Below are positions 51,768 to 60,583 of a DNA stretch of 64,000 nt, piece after piece. The stretch's first letter is position 1. Each line of letters opens with the position of its first letter. The position numbers and the translations under genes were made by a program. Source of the DNA: an uncultured Cellulosilyticum sp. (GTDB lineage: Bacteria > Bacillota > Clostridia > Lachnospirales > Cellulosilyticaceae). The stretch spans positions 62,001 to 126,000 of the forward strand of contig CAKVCL010000002.1 of the NCBI GenBank assembly GCA_934725855.1, given 5' to 3'. The notes beneath the pieces are model-generated. The model worked only from the letters and a program-made list of their open reading frames with translations, was not told the DNA's origin and did not search any database.

Positions 51768-53216
51768 ATGAAAAAGATACTGTTTGTTGCTTCAGAATGT
51801 GTTCCTTTTATTAAAACTGGAGGACTGGCTGATGTTGTAGGAACATTACCTAAGATGTTTGATAAAAGTAAATATGATGTAAGAGTGGTTTTGCCAAGTT
51901 ATACCTGTATTCCTTGGGAGTATCGTGGTAAGTTTAAGTATATTACGCATTTCTATATGGAAATGGGTTGGTTTAAAGAACCCCATCATGTAGGAATCAT
52001 GAGTACTGAGTATGATGGGATTACTTATTATTTTGTAGATAATGAGTATTACTTTAGTGGTTGGGCACCATATGGAACGACACGCTTTGATATTGAGAAG
52101 TTTAGTTTCTTTTGTAAAGCAGCCTTAGCTATTTTACCAACCTTAGATTTTAAACCAGATATTATTCATTGCCATGATTGGCAGAGCGGACTTGTACCCG
52201 TCTTCTTAAAAACAGTCTTTAGTGATAACCCATTTTATTGGGGAATTAAAGCCATTATGACGATACATAACCTAAAATTCCAAGGTGTATGGGATATTAA
52301 AACCATTAAAGGCATTACAGGTCTTCCTGATTACTTATTTACACCTGATAAGCTGGAGTATAGAAAAGATGCAAGTATGCTAAAAGGTGGACTAGTTTAT
52401 GCAGACTATATTACAACAGTAAGTAATACTTATGCAGATGAAATTCAGATGCCATATTATGGAGAAGGATTAGATGGGCTATTAAAAGCCAGAGACAACA
52501 GTTTATGTGGTATTTTAAATGGTATTGACTATGATAATTATAATCCTATTTCTGATTCTCATATTTTCTTCAACTACTCTAATTGGAATTTTAGAACCGA
52601 AAAAGTGAAGAATAAAAAAGCACTTCAAGCTGAATTAGGACTACCTGTAGATGAACATAAATATATGATCGCAATTATATCAAGACTAACCGATCAAAAA
52701 GGATTAGATTTGATTGACTGGGTAATGAATGGCATTTGTGATGAAAATGTTCAACTGGTTGTGTTAGGTACAGGGGATCCTCAATATGAAAATATGTTTA
52801 AGCATTATCAATGGATTATGCCAGATAGGGTATCGGCTAACATTTATTATTCTGATGAACTGGCGCATAAACTTTATGCTGCAGCTGATGCTTTATTAAT
52901 GCCTTCACGCTTTGAACCATGCGGCTTAACACAGCTTATTGCGCTTCGTTATGGTACAGTGCCTATCGTTCGTGAAACAGGTGGACTTAGAGATACCGTT
53001 GAGCCATTTAATGAATATGAGGGTAAAGGGACAGGCTTCACCTTTGCGAACTACAATGCAGATGAAATGCTCAAAATCATCAATTACTCTAAGAAGGTTT
53101 ATTTTGAAAACCGTATTGGTTGGAACAATATGATGGCAAGAGGCATGAAGATGGATTATTCTTGGAATCGTTCAGCAAGAATTTATGAAGATTTATATGA
53201 AAGATTAACACAATAA
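51768..53216 (+). CDS. glgA: Glycogen synthase (ADP-glucose)
   Basis: A 482-residue GT5 family retaining glycosyltransferase that extends alpha-1,4-glucan from ADP-glucose. The substrate loop KTGGLADVVG is at residues 15-24, IHCHDWQSGLVPVFLK at about 132-147, ILNGIDYDNYNP near 260 and the C-terminal domain motif SRFEPCGLTQLIALRYGTVP at about 380. Length and motifs are canonical. Start has an AGGGGGAAG site. No glgB, glgC or glgP is adjacent; the gene is alone and ends in a terminator. Confidence 0.97.
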   Translation: MKKILFVASECVPFIKTGGLADVVGTLPKMFDKSKYDVRVVLPSYTCIPWEYRGKFKYITHFYMEMGWFKEPHHVGIMSTEYDGITYYFVDNEYYFSGWAPYGTTRFDIEKFSFFCKAALAILPTLDFKPDIIHCHDWQSGLVPVFLKTVFSDNPFYWGIKAIMTIHNLKFQGVWDIKTIKGITGLPDYLFTPDKLEYRKDASMLKGGLVYADYITTVSNTYADEIQMPYYGEGLDGLLKARDNSLCGILNGIDYDNYNPISDSHIFFNYSNWNFRTEKVKNKKALQAELGLPVDEHKYMIAIISRLTDQKGLDLIDWVMNGICDENVQLVVLGTGDPQYENMFKHYQWIMPDRVSANIYYSDELAHKLYAAADALLMPSRFEPCGLTQLIALRYGTVPIVRETGGLRDTVEPFNEYEGKGTGFTFANYNADEMLKIINYSKKVYFENRIGWNNMMARGMKMDYSWNRSARIYEDLYERLTQ

Positions 53217-53230
53217 AAAATGAAAAATAA

Positions 53231-53278
53231 AAAATAGGTAAATCCTTTCACCTAAGGGTGAGGATTTACCTATTTTTT
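53231..53278. terminator. Intrinsic terminator
   Basis: AAAATAGGTAAATCCT (53231-53246) pairs with AGGATTTACCTATTTT (53261-53276), with a small inner hairpin CACCTAAGGGTG and a T run. It serves glgA and, on the minus strand, follows the convergent deaminase gene. Confidence 0.9.
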
Positions 53279-53305
53279 TATGCCATAAGATAAAAAAGAA
53301 GTGCT

Positions 53306-53815
53306 TTATTCAGGTAAAAAAGAAAGCTCAATTTTTTTACGGTTAGTTTTAAGTTGAGTGAGTTTGACACCTGCTGCCTCAAACATTTTAGTAGAGGCTT
53401 TTACAGCATCAGAATCTGCATATTTATTAGAAAGATAAATTACTTCTCGAATTCCTGATTGAATGATGGCTTTACAACATTCATTGCAAGGAAAAAGTGC
53501 TACATAAATTTTAGAGCCAACCAGTGATTTACCACGGGCATTTAGTATGGCATTAAGTTCAGCATGAACCACAAAAGGGTATTTTGTATCTAAAAAATCT
53601 CCTTCTCGTTCCCAAGGAAAAAGATCATCAGAACAACCTATAGGCAAACCATTATAGCCTACACTTAATATAGTATTATGGTTAAAACCATTAGGCGCAT
53701 CTCCACTTACGATACAAGCCCCTACTTGTGTATTAGGGTCTTTACTGCGTTTAGCAGCAAGCAAAGCAATCCCCATAAAATAATCATCCCAAGAAATATA
53801 TTCTTGTCTTTTCAT
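53306..53815 (-). CDS. dCMP deaminase (ComEB-like)
   Basis: A 169-residue zinc deaminase of the cytidine/deoxycytidylate family. Catalytic HAELNAI (zinc His and proton-shuttle Glu, about residue 84) and PCNECCKAI (two zinc Cys, about 109-117) are in place, together with PNTQVGACIV and NGLPIGCSDDL of the dCMP deaminase branch. It converts dCMP to dUMP for thymidylate synthesis. Start ATG follows GGAGGTGG. The ComEB homologue is dispensable for competence. Confidence 0.92.
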   Translation of the reverse strand: MKRQEYISWDDYFMGIALLAAKRSKDPNTQVGACIVSGDAPNGFNHNTILSVGYNGLPIGCSDDLFPWEREGDFLDTKYPFVVHAELNAILNARGKSLVGSKIYVALFPCNECCKAIIQSGIREVIYLSNKYADSDAVKASTKMFEAAGVKLTQLKTNRKKIELSFLPE

Positions 53816-54138
53816 AGTCCACCTCCGTATTTTTCAGTAGTAGGTATATCTCGTTAAAGAATACACATTTTATTTAAAGGAATTAACATTAGTATATCAT
53901 TCATAGCAATAGGTGCAAGAGATGATATTAATACACAAGTTCTTTATTAGGGAAAGTTAAAGAGGTTATTTTAATAAAAATTAAGTAAAATTAACAATAA
54001 ATTTTTAAAAAGTATAAAAATTCTATAATTTATATTTTATAATGGACGTAAGGAGAAGGGCTTTTTTATATTTCATAACGATTAAGCATAAAATGTACAA
54101 AATCCTATAATTTCATGGAAAAATACGAGGAGGAGTAT
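53816..54138. other. Gene-free spacer of 323 bases
   Basis: Divergent promoter region between the deaminase and the DUF2225 gene. It is very A/T rich, with several TATAAT-like boxes (for example TATAAT near 54024 and 54040) and a short G/A-rich block at 54043-54061, but no clear -35 element, repeat or hairpin with a T run. Nothing further is seen. Confidence 0.4.
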
Positions 54139-54903
54139 ATGGAAAAGTCACAAGACATTGAATTGCTAAGAGATATCATATATGAAAAAGAAATGGAATG
54201 TCCGTTATGCAAAGCAGTTATAAAAAAGAAATGTGTTAAGGGAAGTAAGAATAGATTAATAAGAACAGATTATGACTTATGCTCACATTATGAAAAAGTA
54301 AACCCATTATTTTATGAAGTCATTGTTTGCAATGCTTGTGGATTTGCTCAAATTAATAAAAGAAAAGAAATGCCTACTGCTGCTGAGACTGAATTAATTT
54401 GTAGGCAGGTTTCTATGAAGTTTTCAGGAAGAAATTATAGTGAATTCTATACAGCAGAAGAAGCAATTGACAGATATAAGTTAGCACTTCTTAATGCAAT
54501 CGTAAGAAATGGTACGGAAGGTGAAAAAGCTTATATTGCGCTTAAGATAGGCTGGATTTATAGGGAACTAGGAGAGGAAGAAAAAGAAGTTTACTTTTTA
54601 GAACAAGCTAGAAATGGACTGATAGAAGCTTACCACAAAGAAGGTGATTCGATATTTGAATTGAATGAAGAGATGATATGTTATCTTGTAGCGGCGCTGA
54701 GTTATCGCATTGGGGATTATAAAAGAGTCTATAAATGGATTGATAATATCTTAAAAAATAAAAAACTAGAACAGAAATTAAAAAGCAGATGTTTTGAACT
54801 AATGGAAATGACAAGGAATATGGCAAAGCAAAAAGAGGTTGTGACATGCTATAATAAGAATGAGCAAGAAAAAATAAATAGCAAGATAGGGGAAAGAGTA
54901 TGA
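54139..54903 (+). CDS. DUF2225 family protein
   Basis: A 254-residue protein. The N-terminal zinc-ribbon-like part has ECPLCKAVIKKKC and VIVCNACGFAQ (four Cys in two CxxC pairs) with the intervening DYDLCSHYEKVNPLFYEV, which is characteristic of DUF2225. The C-terminal half is an array of helices like tetratricopeptide repeats (KAYIALKIGWIYRELGEEEK, AALSYRIGDYKRVYKWIDNI). The biochemical role of this clostridial family is unknown. GAGGAGG lies before ATG 54139; the ATG at 54115 is upstream of that site. Confidence 0.85.
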   Translation: MEKSQDIELLRDIIYEKEMECPLCKAVIKKKCVKGSKNRLIRTDYDLCSHYEKVNPLFYEVIVCNACGFAQINKRKEMPTAAETELICRQVSMKFSGRNYSEFYTAEEAIDRYKLALLNAIVRNGTEGEKAYIALKIGWIYRELGEEEKEVYFLEQARNGLIEAYHKEGDSIFELNEEMICYLVAALSYRIGDYKRVYKWIDNILKNKKLEQKLKSRCFELMEMTRNMAKQKEVVTCYNKNEQEKINSKIGERV

Positions 54904-55022
54904 TACAGTATCATAATTTATACAACAATAGGTTTTGTGAATGCTTATAGAGGAACTGGCAAAGTGTTAATGGCTCCAACTTTATAAGATAAATTAGAAA
55001 AAGTGAATCATTAAGAAGAATT

Positions 55023-55068
55023 AGAGCAAGCATGAGTATGTGGGTATACGGATGCTTGCTCTATTTAT
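55023..55068 (+). terminator. Hairpin terminator
   Basis: AGAGCAAGCAT (55023-55033) pairs perfectly with ATGCTTGCTCT (55052-55062); the following ATTTAT is only moderately T rich. Confidence 0.65.
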
Positions 55069-55148
55069 ATTGGAATAATTTTGTATGAGAGGTTCCATAA
55101 TAAGTAAATAAGTTTAAAACAAATTAGTTAGTATGAGAAAGGAAACGG

Positions 55149-55589
55149 ATGATGAAATACATTGTACTATCTCCCTCACATCACCTTATTGGTTTTAATT
55201 CTAGGGAGCAAGTTGCCCAATATTGTTTAAAGATGGATAATGAGTCACTGAGTCAGTATGCCAGTAATGAGGAGCTGACTTACGAAACCATGACCCCTAC
55301 AGAAATAGGTCAACTTTATACACAAATAGGTGCCGTATATGGGGGGTGTCATATTTATAAAAGCAATGAAATCTTACAAGAGATGGTGCATCAAGACGCA
55401 GAAGCGGAGGATATTGAAAAAGCCAAGGCACTCTTTGCGGGAAATGACTTAAAGCGTGAGATACCTTGTCCTGGGTTTATAGAAGACGTTTTAGGAGAAA
55501 TCACGCCTATTCCACAAAATGAGATGAGTGATGGCATTTATTATATGAATAATATTGATGCCCCAAGTGATGAAAAAGATAATGGATAA
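55149..55589 (+). CDS. Protein of unknown function, first gene of U32 cassette
   Basis: A 146-residue acidic soluble protein (YIVLSPSHHLIGFNSREQVA, MTPTEIGQLYTQIGAVYGGC, CPGFIEDVLGEITPIPQNEM). No known motif, signal peptide or membrane segment. The AAAGGAAA site precedes ATG 55149/55152. It lies 46 bases ahead of two overlapping U32-like genes in the same direction, so it probably belongs to their operon. I recognise no family. Confidence 0.6.
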   Translation: MMKYIVLSPSHHLIGFNSREQVAQYCLKMDNESLSQYASNEELTYETMTPTEIGQLYTQIGAVYGGCHIYKSNEILQEMVHQDAEAEDIEKAKALFAGNDLKREIPCPGFIEDVLGEITPIPQNEMSDGIYYMNNIDAPSDEKDNG

Positions 55590-55635
55590 TGCGTAAGTCA
55601 ACTTAATCGCACATGAGAAAGGAGCCAGACAAGTC

Positions 55636-56499
55636 GTGAAGCAAATAGAATGTATTAGCTTATGTGAAATCTTAGAGCATATTTATGAAATGGAACCTCG
55701 CTATGAGAAGATGGTCGAAAAAATCAATCAAGCGGCAGGGTATAACAAATGCAAACGCCTTTATATAGGCTCTTCTTTTTGCGGACAATATTTTTTAAAT
55801 TTATCCCCTGAGCATATTAGGAATCTCTTAGCCTTTTGCAAAAAAGAAGAGATGGGTGTCACTCTTGTTGTGCCTGTCTTTAATCAAAAACATTTATTAG
55901 AGGGAAAGAAGAAGCTTAAAAACTTGATTGAGAGTTATAGTGGCATAATAGATGAAGTAACGGTTAATGACTATGGGATGCTGCAATATATAGCCGATAC
56001 TTATCCAGATATAAGACTCAATATGGGCAGATTATTTATGAAGGATTATCGAGAACCACGTTATGAAGCCTATTTTAATGAAACGCTAAAGCCTAAAGGA
56101 TTTACCCATTATTTAGAAAAGCTTATCAAAAAGTATCATGTGGGGGGGATAGAATTTGACCCAACTCATCGTAAAATAGATTTCTCCCAAAAGCCTGAGT
56201 CAGTAGAAATAGGGATTTATGAACCTTATAGTTATATTACAGTAGGACAAATCTGTGAGGTGGGCAGTATTTCAAAGTCTATTGAAAAGAAGTTTAGACC
56301 CAATGAGCCTTGTGGGGCTGAATGTTATCGTTATCGTATGCAGTACCATATGGAGGATGGAAGAGATTGGAGAAGAGTTGGAAGAGCAATTTATTTTGAG
56401 AATAAAGCACCAGAACTCATCGGATTGCAACAAGTCAGAAGGATTTATGCACCACTAGATTGGGAGGTAAGTCATGAACGTATTAGTACCGCTAAATAA
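55636..56499 (+). CDS. U32-like TIM-barrel protein, possible Fe-S partner
   Basis: A 287-residue protein (GTG start; AAAGGAG site). The strand pattern (KRLYIGSSFCGQYFL, VTLVVPVFN, VTVNDYGMLQYIAD, IRLNMGRLF) is that of a peptidase-U32-like barrel, and the C-terminal part has two close cysteines in NEPCGAECYRYR plus several others. It overlaps the next U32 gene by 26 bases, so they are translated together. The pairing of two U32 proteins recalls UbiU/UbiV, an Fe-S pair in oxygen-independent hydroxylation, but the substrate here is unknown. The U32 relation is inferred from pattern, not a search. Confidence 0.6.
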   Translation: MKQIECISLCEILEHIYEMEPRYEKMVEKINQAAGYNKCKRLYIGSSFCGQYFLNLSPEHIRNLLAFCKKEEMGVTLVVPVFNQKHLLEGKKKLKNLIESYSGIIDEVTVNDYGMLQYIADTYPDIRLNMGRLFMKDYREPRYEAYFNETLKPKGFTHYLEKLIKKYHVGGIEFDPTHRKIDFSQKPESVEIGIYEPYSYITVGQICEVGSISKSIEKKFRPNEPCGAECYRYRMQYHMEDGRDWRRVGRAIYFENKAPELIGLQQVRRIYAPLDWEVSHERISTAK

Positions 56500-57430
56500 T
56501 ATAGAACATATTGAGGATTACATGAATGCGGGAGCCAAGGAATTTTATATTGGATTTTATGATGAGAATTGGGTAAACACATTTGGTGAATATGCAGATA
56601 TTAATCGTCTAACGGGTTTTAAGAAAAATGCAAATCCCTATAGTTTTGAAGAAGTGTTAGACATCATCCATCAAGTCAAAGAAAAAGACATTCAAATTTA
56701 TGTGACGTTTAATGCAAGCACTTATAGCCAAAAACAATTAGAGTTTATTGAGCAGTATTTTATAAAGCTTAAAGAAACCCCGTTTGATGGGGTCATTGTT
56801 TCTTGCGCAGAATTAGTAGAAATGGCAGCCAAAGTGGGCATTCCGTCTGTTATTAGTACAATAGCGGGCATTTATAATGTGGATATGGTGAAATTTTATT
56901 GCAAGTTAGGTGCAAAGCGTATTATTTTACCTAGAGATTTATCGGCTCATGAAATTGAAGAAATTGTATCTACTTATCCAAAGGTTGAGTATGAGATTTT
57001 TATGATGCGTAATGGATGTCGCTTTTCAGATGCACACTGCTTAGGATTTCATAGAAGTGAAAAGCCCTCTATTTGTGCTTATATAGGAGCAGCAGGCAGA
57101 GACTTAAAGGTTGATAAAAAGCAGTTTATGCAAAAACACAATGTAGAGCTCAATGATATCATTTATACCCAAAACTTTCATAATCAAACCTGTGGACTTT
57201 GTTCGATTTATCGTTTTGTAAAACTAGGAATTACAGCAGGAAAAATTGTGGGGCGTTCAGATGAATGGCAAAATATTTGTGAAGATATTCGTCTCATTCA
57301 TGAGAATGTGGCGATTGCAAGGGCGTGTGATTCAGAAGAGGAATATTTGGAACGTATGATTTTACCGAATGGACATGAAATGATATGTAAGTTGGGTCTA
57401 TCATGCTATTACCCTGAGATTAGGTTTTAA
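56474..57430 (+). CDS. Peptidase U32 family protein with Cys cluster
   Basis: A 318-residue U32 family protein. The barrel start NVLVPLNNIEHIEDYMNAGA is typical, and the C-terminal half has the U32 cysteine set: MRNGCRFSDAHCLGFH (CX6C, about residues 181-188), then SICAYIG, TCGLCSIYRF and a late Cys. In UbiU/V and relatives such cysteines hold a [4Fe-4S] cluster. Despite the name many U32 proteins are not proteases. It overlaps the upstream U32-like gene by 26 bases and has a GGGAGG site. Confidence 0.82.
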   Translation: MNVLVPLNNIEHIEDYMNAGAKEFYIGFYDENWVNTFGEYADINRLTGFKKNANPYSFEEVLDIIHQVKEKDIQIYVTFNASTYSQKQLEFIEQYFIKLKETPFDGVIVSCAELVEMAAKVGIPSVISTIAGIYNVDMVKFYCKLGAKRIILPRDLSAHEIEEIVSTYPKVEYEIFMMRNGCRFSDAHCLGFHRSEKPSICAYIGAAGRDLKVDKKQFMQKHNVELNDIIYTQNFHNQTCGLCSIYRFVKLGITAGKIVGRSDEWQNICEDIRLIHENVAIARACDSEEEYLERMILPNGHEMICKLGLSCYYPEIRF

Positions 57431-57489
57431 TGGGGGTGAATCTTTGATATAATAGTTTTAAATGTTATCAGCCTAGAAAGGGAAGAATA

Positions 57490-58140
57490 GTGAATAAGCG
57501 CATTATTTTTGATATGGATGGAATTTTATTTGATACAGAGAAATTATATCTTAAATGTTGGAGTGAACTAGATATAGCTTCTTTGGAAAATATAGAAGAA
57601 GTTTTAAAGTTATGTATTGGTTCAAATGAACAAAAGACAAGAGAAATTCTTAAAGCGCATTATGGGGAAGCATTTGATGTGAAATGCTATCATGCAAAAG
57701 CCAAAGCGATTTTTCAAAAACACATTCATGAACAAGGCATGCCAATGAAGAAAGGTGTTTATGAGTTATTATCTTTTTTAAAAGAAAAAGGCTATAAAAT
57801 AGGATTAGCTTCCTCAACACGTACAGAGATTGTCATTCGTGAGCTAGAAGAGGCTAAAATAATAGATTATTTTGATGTGATTGTAGGTGGAGACCAAGTT
57901 AAAGAAAGTAAACCTAATCCAGAAATTTTCTTATATGCGGGTGAAAAATTAGGTGCAAAGCCAGAAGACATTATGGTGATAGAGGATTCAATAAATGGGA
58001 TAAGGGCAGCTCACGCTGCGGGAATGAAACCGATCATGGTACCAGATTTAATCATGCCTACAGAAGAAATAGAAGCCTTACTTTATAAAAAGTTTGAGTC
58101 TTTAGTAGAAGTAAGAGAGTATTTAGCGAACTTAGGGTAA
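57490..58140 (+). CDS. HAD hydrolase, beta-phosphoglucomutase-like
   Basis: A 216-residue HAD superfamily phosphatase or phosphomutase. Motif I is DMDGILFDTE (nucleophile Asp about residue 8), motif II GLASSTRTE (about 112), the lysine of motif III in KESKPNPEIF (about 138-147) and motif IV in MVIEDSINGIRAAHAAGM (about 162). An alpha-helical cap lies at residues 15-80. Start is GTG after AAAGGGAAG. Substrate unknown; many paralogues exist. Confidence 0.9.
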   Translation: MNKRIIFDMDGILFDTEKLYLKCWSELDIASLENIEEVLKLCIGSNEQKTREILKAHYGEAFDVKCYHAKAKAIFQKHIHEQGMPMKKGVYELLSFLKEKGYKIGLASSTRTEIVIRELEEAKIIDYFDVIVGGDQVKESKPNPEIFLYAGEKLGAKPEDIMVIEDSINGIRAAHAAGMKPIMVPDLIMPTEEIEALLYKKFESLVEVREYLANLG

Positions 58141-58168
58141 ATCATTTTAATCTTCAGGTAGGAAAAAC

Positions 58169-58197
58169 TTGATTTTAGTTAGAAAAGGCAATATAAT
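58169..58197 (+). promoter_or_regulatory. Promoter of the serS T-box transcript
   Basis: TTGATT (58169-58174) and TATAAT (58192-58197) with a 17-base spacer, placing the start near 58204. A TTGACA at 58234 has no matching -10 and is not favoured. Confidence 0.7.
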
Positions 58198-58203
58198 AAA
58201 GAA

Positions 58204-58452
58204 AATGTAAAATGTGATACGGAAAATAGGCGTTTGACAAAAGCTACGATTTATAAATTTCTTCAGAGAGCCGATGGTTGGTGTGAATCGGTGAAAGGTT
58301 AAATCTTTCCACTTTTGAAGCTGTCGGTGATGAATCGAAAGGTTGGTACCCTTTATCCTACTAATGAGTGGCTAATTGTATGAATTAGCAATTTGGGTGG
58401 CAACACGGAGTCCTTTCGTCCCATATGTGAATATGTGGGGAAAGGACTTTTT
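58204..58452 (+). promoter_or_regulatory. T-box riboswitch controlling serS
   Basis: The T-box GGGTGGCAACACGG at 58395-58408 (variant with CAACA in place of TACCG) is followed by a terminator hairpin, GTCCTTTCGTCCCATAT against ATATGTGGGGAAAGGAC, and a T run (58410-58452). Upstream, AGAGAGCCGATGGTTGGTG is the start of stem I. A serine codon AGC occurs in TTGAAGCTG (about 58315-58323) in a plausible specifier position, though TCT in the apical loop is an alternative. Uncharged tRNA-Ser should stabilise the antiterminator and switch on serS. Confidence 0.85.
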
Positions 58453-58504
58453 TGCGTTATTGTATTTTACAACATAAAAATAGAGTCAAAGCAGGAGGAA
58501 AACC

Positions 58505-59785
58505 ATGTTAGATTTAAAATTCGTAAGGGAAAATCCAGAGATTGTTAAACAAAATATTAAAAACAAATTCCAAGATAGAAAACTTCCATTAGTTGATGAA
58601 GTCATTGCTTTAGATGTTGAAAACAGAACAGTCAAACAAGAAGCTGAAAAACTAAGAGCTGACCGTAATAAAATTTCTAAACAAATTGGTGCACTGATGG
58701 CACAAGGCAAAAAAGAAGAAGCAGAAGAAGTAAAAAAACAAGTGACAGCAGAATCTGCTCGCCTTGAAGAATTATCTGCTAAAGAAACAGAACTTGAAGA
58801 AAAAATCAAAACCATTATGATGACCATTCCAAACATCATTGACCCAAGTGTACCAATTGGTAAAGATGACAGTGAAAATGTGGAGGTTCAAAGATATGGT
58901 GAACCTGTTGTGCCAGATTTTGAAATTCCATATCATGCAGAAATTATGGAAAAATTCAATGGTCTTGACCTAGATAGTGCTAGAAAAGTAGCAGGAAATG
59001 GATTCTACTATTTAATGGGAGATATTGCTAGACTTCACTCAGCTGTTATTTCTTATGCAAGAGATTTCATGATTGATAGAGGATTTACTTATTGCATTCC
59101 ACCATATATGATTCGTAGCAACGTCGTGACTGGTGTAATGAGCTTTGATGAAATGGATGCTATGATGTATAAAATCGAAGGGGAAGACTTATACTTAATT
59201 GGTACAAGTGAACACTCTATGATTGGTAAATTCATTGATACTATTCTTCCAGAAGATTCATTACCACAAACCTTAACAAGCTATTCACCATGCTTTAGAA
59301 AAGAAAAAGGTGCACATGGTATTGAAGAAAGAGGTGTATATCGTATTCACCAATTTGAAAAACAAGAAATGATCGTTGTATGTAAACCAGAAGATAGCAA
59401 AATGTGGTTTGATAAATTATGGCAAAACACCGTAGATTTATTCCGCTCATTAGATATTCCAGTAAGAACGCTTGAATGTTGTTCAGGAGATCTTGCTGAC
59501 CTTAAAGTAAAATCTATTGATGTAGAAGCTTGGTCACCAAGACAACAAAAATACTTTGAAGTAGGAAGCTGCTCTAACTTAGGCGATGCTCAAGCACGTC
59601 GTCTTAAAATTCGTGTGAATGGAAAAGATGGACAAAAATATTTTGCCCATACACTTAATAATACAGTTGTAGCACCACCAAGAATGTTAATTGCCTTCTT
59701 AGAAAACAACTTAAATGCAGACGGAAGTGTGAGCATTCCAGAAGCACTTAGACCATATATGGGTGGCAAATCAGTGATTAAATAA
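58505..59785 (+). CDS. serS: Seryl-tRNA synthetase
   Basis: A 426-residue class II synthetase. The N-terminal coiled-coil arm (residues 1-105; KLRADRNKISKQIGALMAQG, LEELSAKETELEEKIKT) grips the tRNA long arm, and the catalytic domain has the motif 2 region FRKEKGAHGIEERGVYRIHQ (about 265-285) and motif 3 LNNTVVAPPRMLIAFLENN (about 385-403). Canonical length. Start follows AGGAGG; expression is T-box controlled. Confidence 0.98.
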   Translation: MLDLKFVRENPEIVKQNIKNKFQDRKLPLVDEVIALDVENRTVKQEAEKLRADRNKISKQIGALMAQGKKEEAEEVKKQVTAESARLEELSAKETELEEKIKTIMMTIPNIIDPSVPIGKDDSENVEVQRYGEPVVPDFEIPYHAEIMEKFNGLDLDSARKVAGNGFYYLMGDIARLHSAVISYARDFMIDRGFTYCIPPYMIRSNVVTGVMSFDEMDAMMYKIEGEDLYLIGTSEHSMIGKFIDTILPEDSLPQTLTSYSPCFRKEKGAHGIEERGVYRIHQFEKQEMIVVCKPEDSKMWFDKLWQNTVDLFRSLDIPVRTLECCSGDLADLKVKSIDVEAWSPRQQKYFEVGSCSNLGDAQARRLKIRVNGKDGQKYFAHTLNNTVVAPPRMLIAFLENNLNADGSVSIPEALRPYMGGKSVIK

Positions 59786-59799
59786 TGCATGGTAAATAT

Positions 59800-59846
59800 A
59801 AAGAGGGGGTTCTTGAAATGATTCACTTAAAGAACCTCCTCTTTAT
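59800..59846 (+). terminator. Intrinsic terminator
   Basis: AAAGAGGGGGTTCTT pairs with AAGAACCTCCTCTTT around a 15-base loop containing further pairs; the 3' arm is T rich. Confidence 0.8.
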
Positions 59847-59945
59847 AGTCTATTTCTGCATCTTTTTAAGCGTTACATAGAACTATATAATTATGGAAAA
59901 AAGTGATACAATCATATTAACAAAAGTAGTAGAAAAGAGGTTATT

Positions 59946-60485
59946 ATGAGATTACAAGATTTACTAAAAAGAGCAGATCAAAATAAAAATCAACCAGAAC
60001 ACTTATTTAACATAGAGCATGATCAAAAGATACTACTCACAGAAGAAATGCTTAGGCAAATGCACCAAGCACTAGGTGGAACAGGAAGTTATAGAAAAAA
60101 GGATGTCATACAAGCTAGTCCAATTACCTTGCCAGAAGCATCTGAAGTACCAAGATTAGTAGCACACTTTATGAGTCAATTACAAATTTCTAAGCAGATG
60201 TTTCATCCTATTGAATATGCAGCCATTTGCCATAAAAGAATTTTAGAATTGTGTCCGTTTGAGGATAAGAATGAGGAAGTCGCTTTTCTTGTTCTCAACT
60301 TATTATTAAGTCAAGCAGGATATCAATCTATCGTGATTAGAACAGAGGATCGAAAAACGTATGAGGAGGTTTTAATAAGAGCACAGCATCCTAGTCAACC
60401 AGACATTGATGGATTTTTTAAATTTATAGCAATGTGTGTCATTAGAAAGGAAGAAGATAATTTATTAAATGGTAATAAGGCTTAG
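59946..60485 (+). CDS. Fic-fold pseudoenzyme (catalytic motif lost)
   Basis: A 179-residue protein whose central region aligns with a Fic domain: LPEASEVPRLVAHFM matches the helix before the motif, HPIEYAAICHKRILEL the motif-preceding helix, and LVLNLLLSQAGYQSI the following helix. At the catalytic site canonical HPFxDGNGRxxR reads CPFEDKNEEVAF (residues 103-114): the catalytic His is Cys, both Gly are changed and both Arg are lost. It therefore cannot be an AMP-transferase of the usual kind. The first 60 residues lack a known domain. Single gene after serS. The assignment rests on motif comparison by eye. Confidence 0.75.
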   Translation: MRLQDLLKRADQNKNQPEHLFNIEHDQKILLTEEMLRQMHQALGGTGSYRKKDVIQASPITLPEASEVPRLVAHFMSQLQISKQMFHPIEYAAICHKRILELCPFEDKNEEVAFLVLNLLLSQAGYQSIVIRTEDRKTYEEVLIRAQHPSQPDIDGFFKFIAMCVIRKEEDNLLNGNKA

Positions 60486-60583
60486 CATATTTAAAGTATA
60501 ATTTTGAAATAGTATGAATACATGTTAAAATGAGCTATAGAAAAATGACAAAGTAAAGCAACTTAGTGAGAGGGGGCAAAGCG

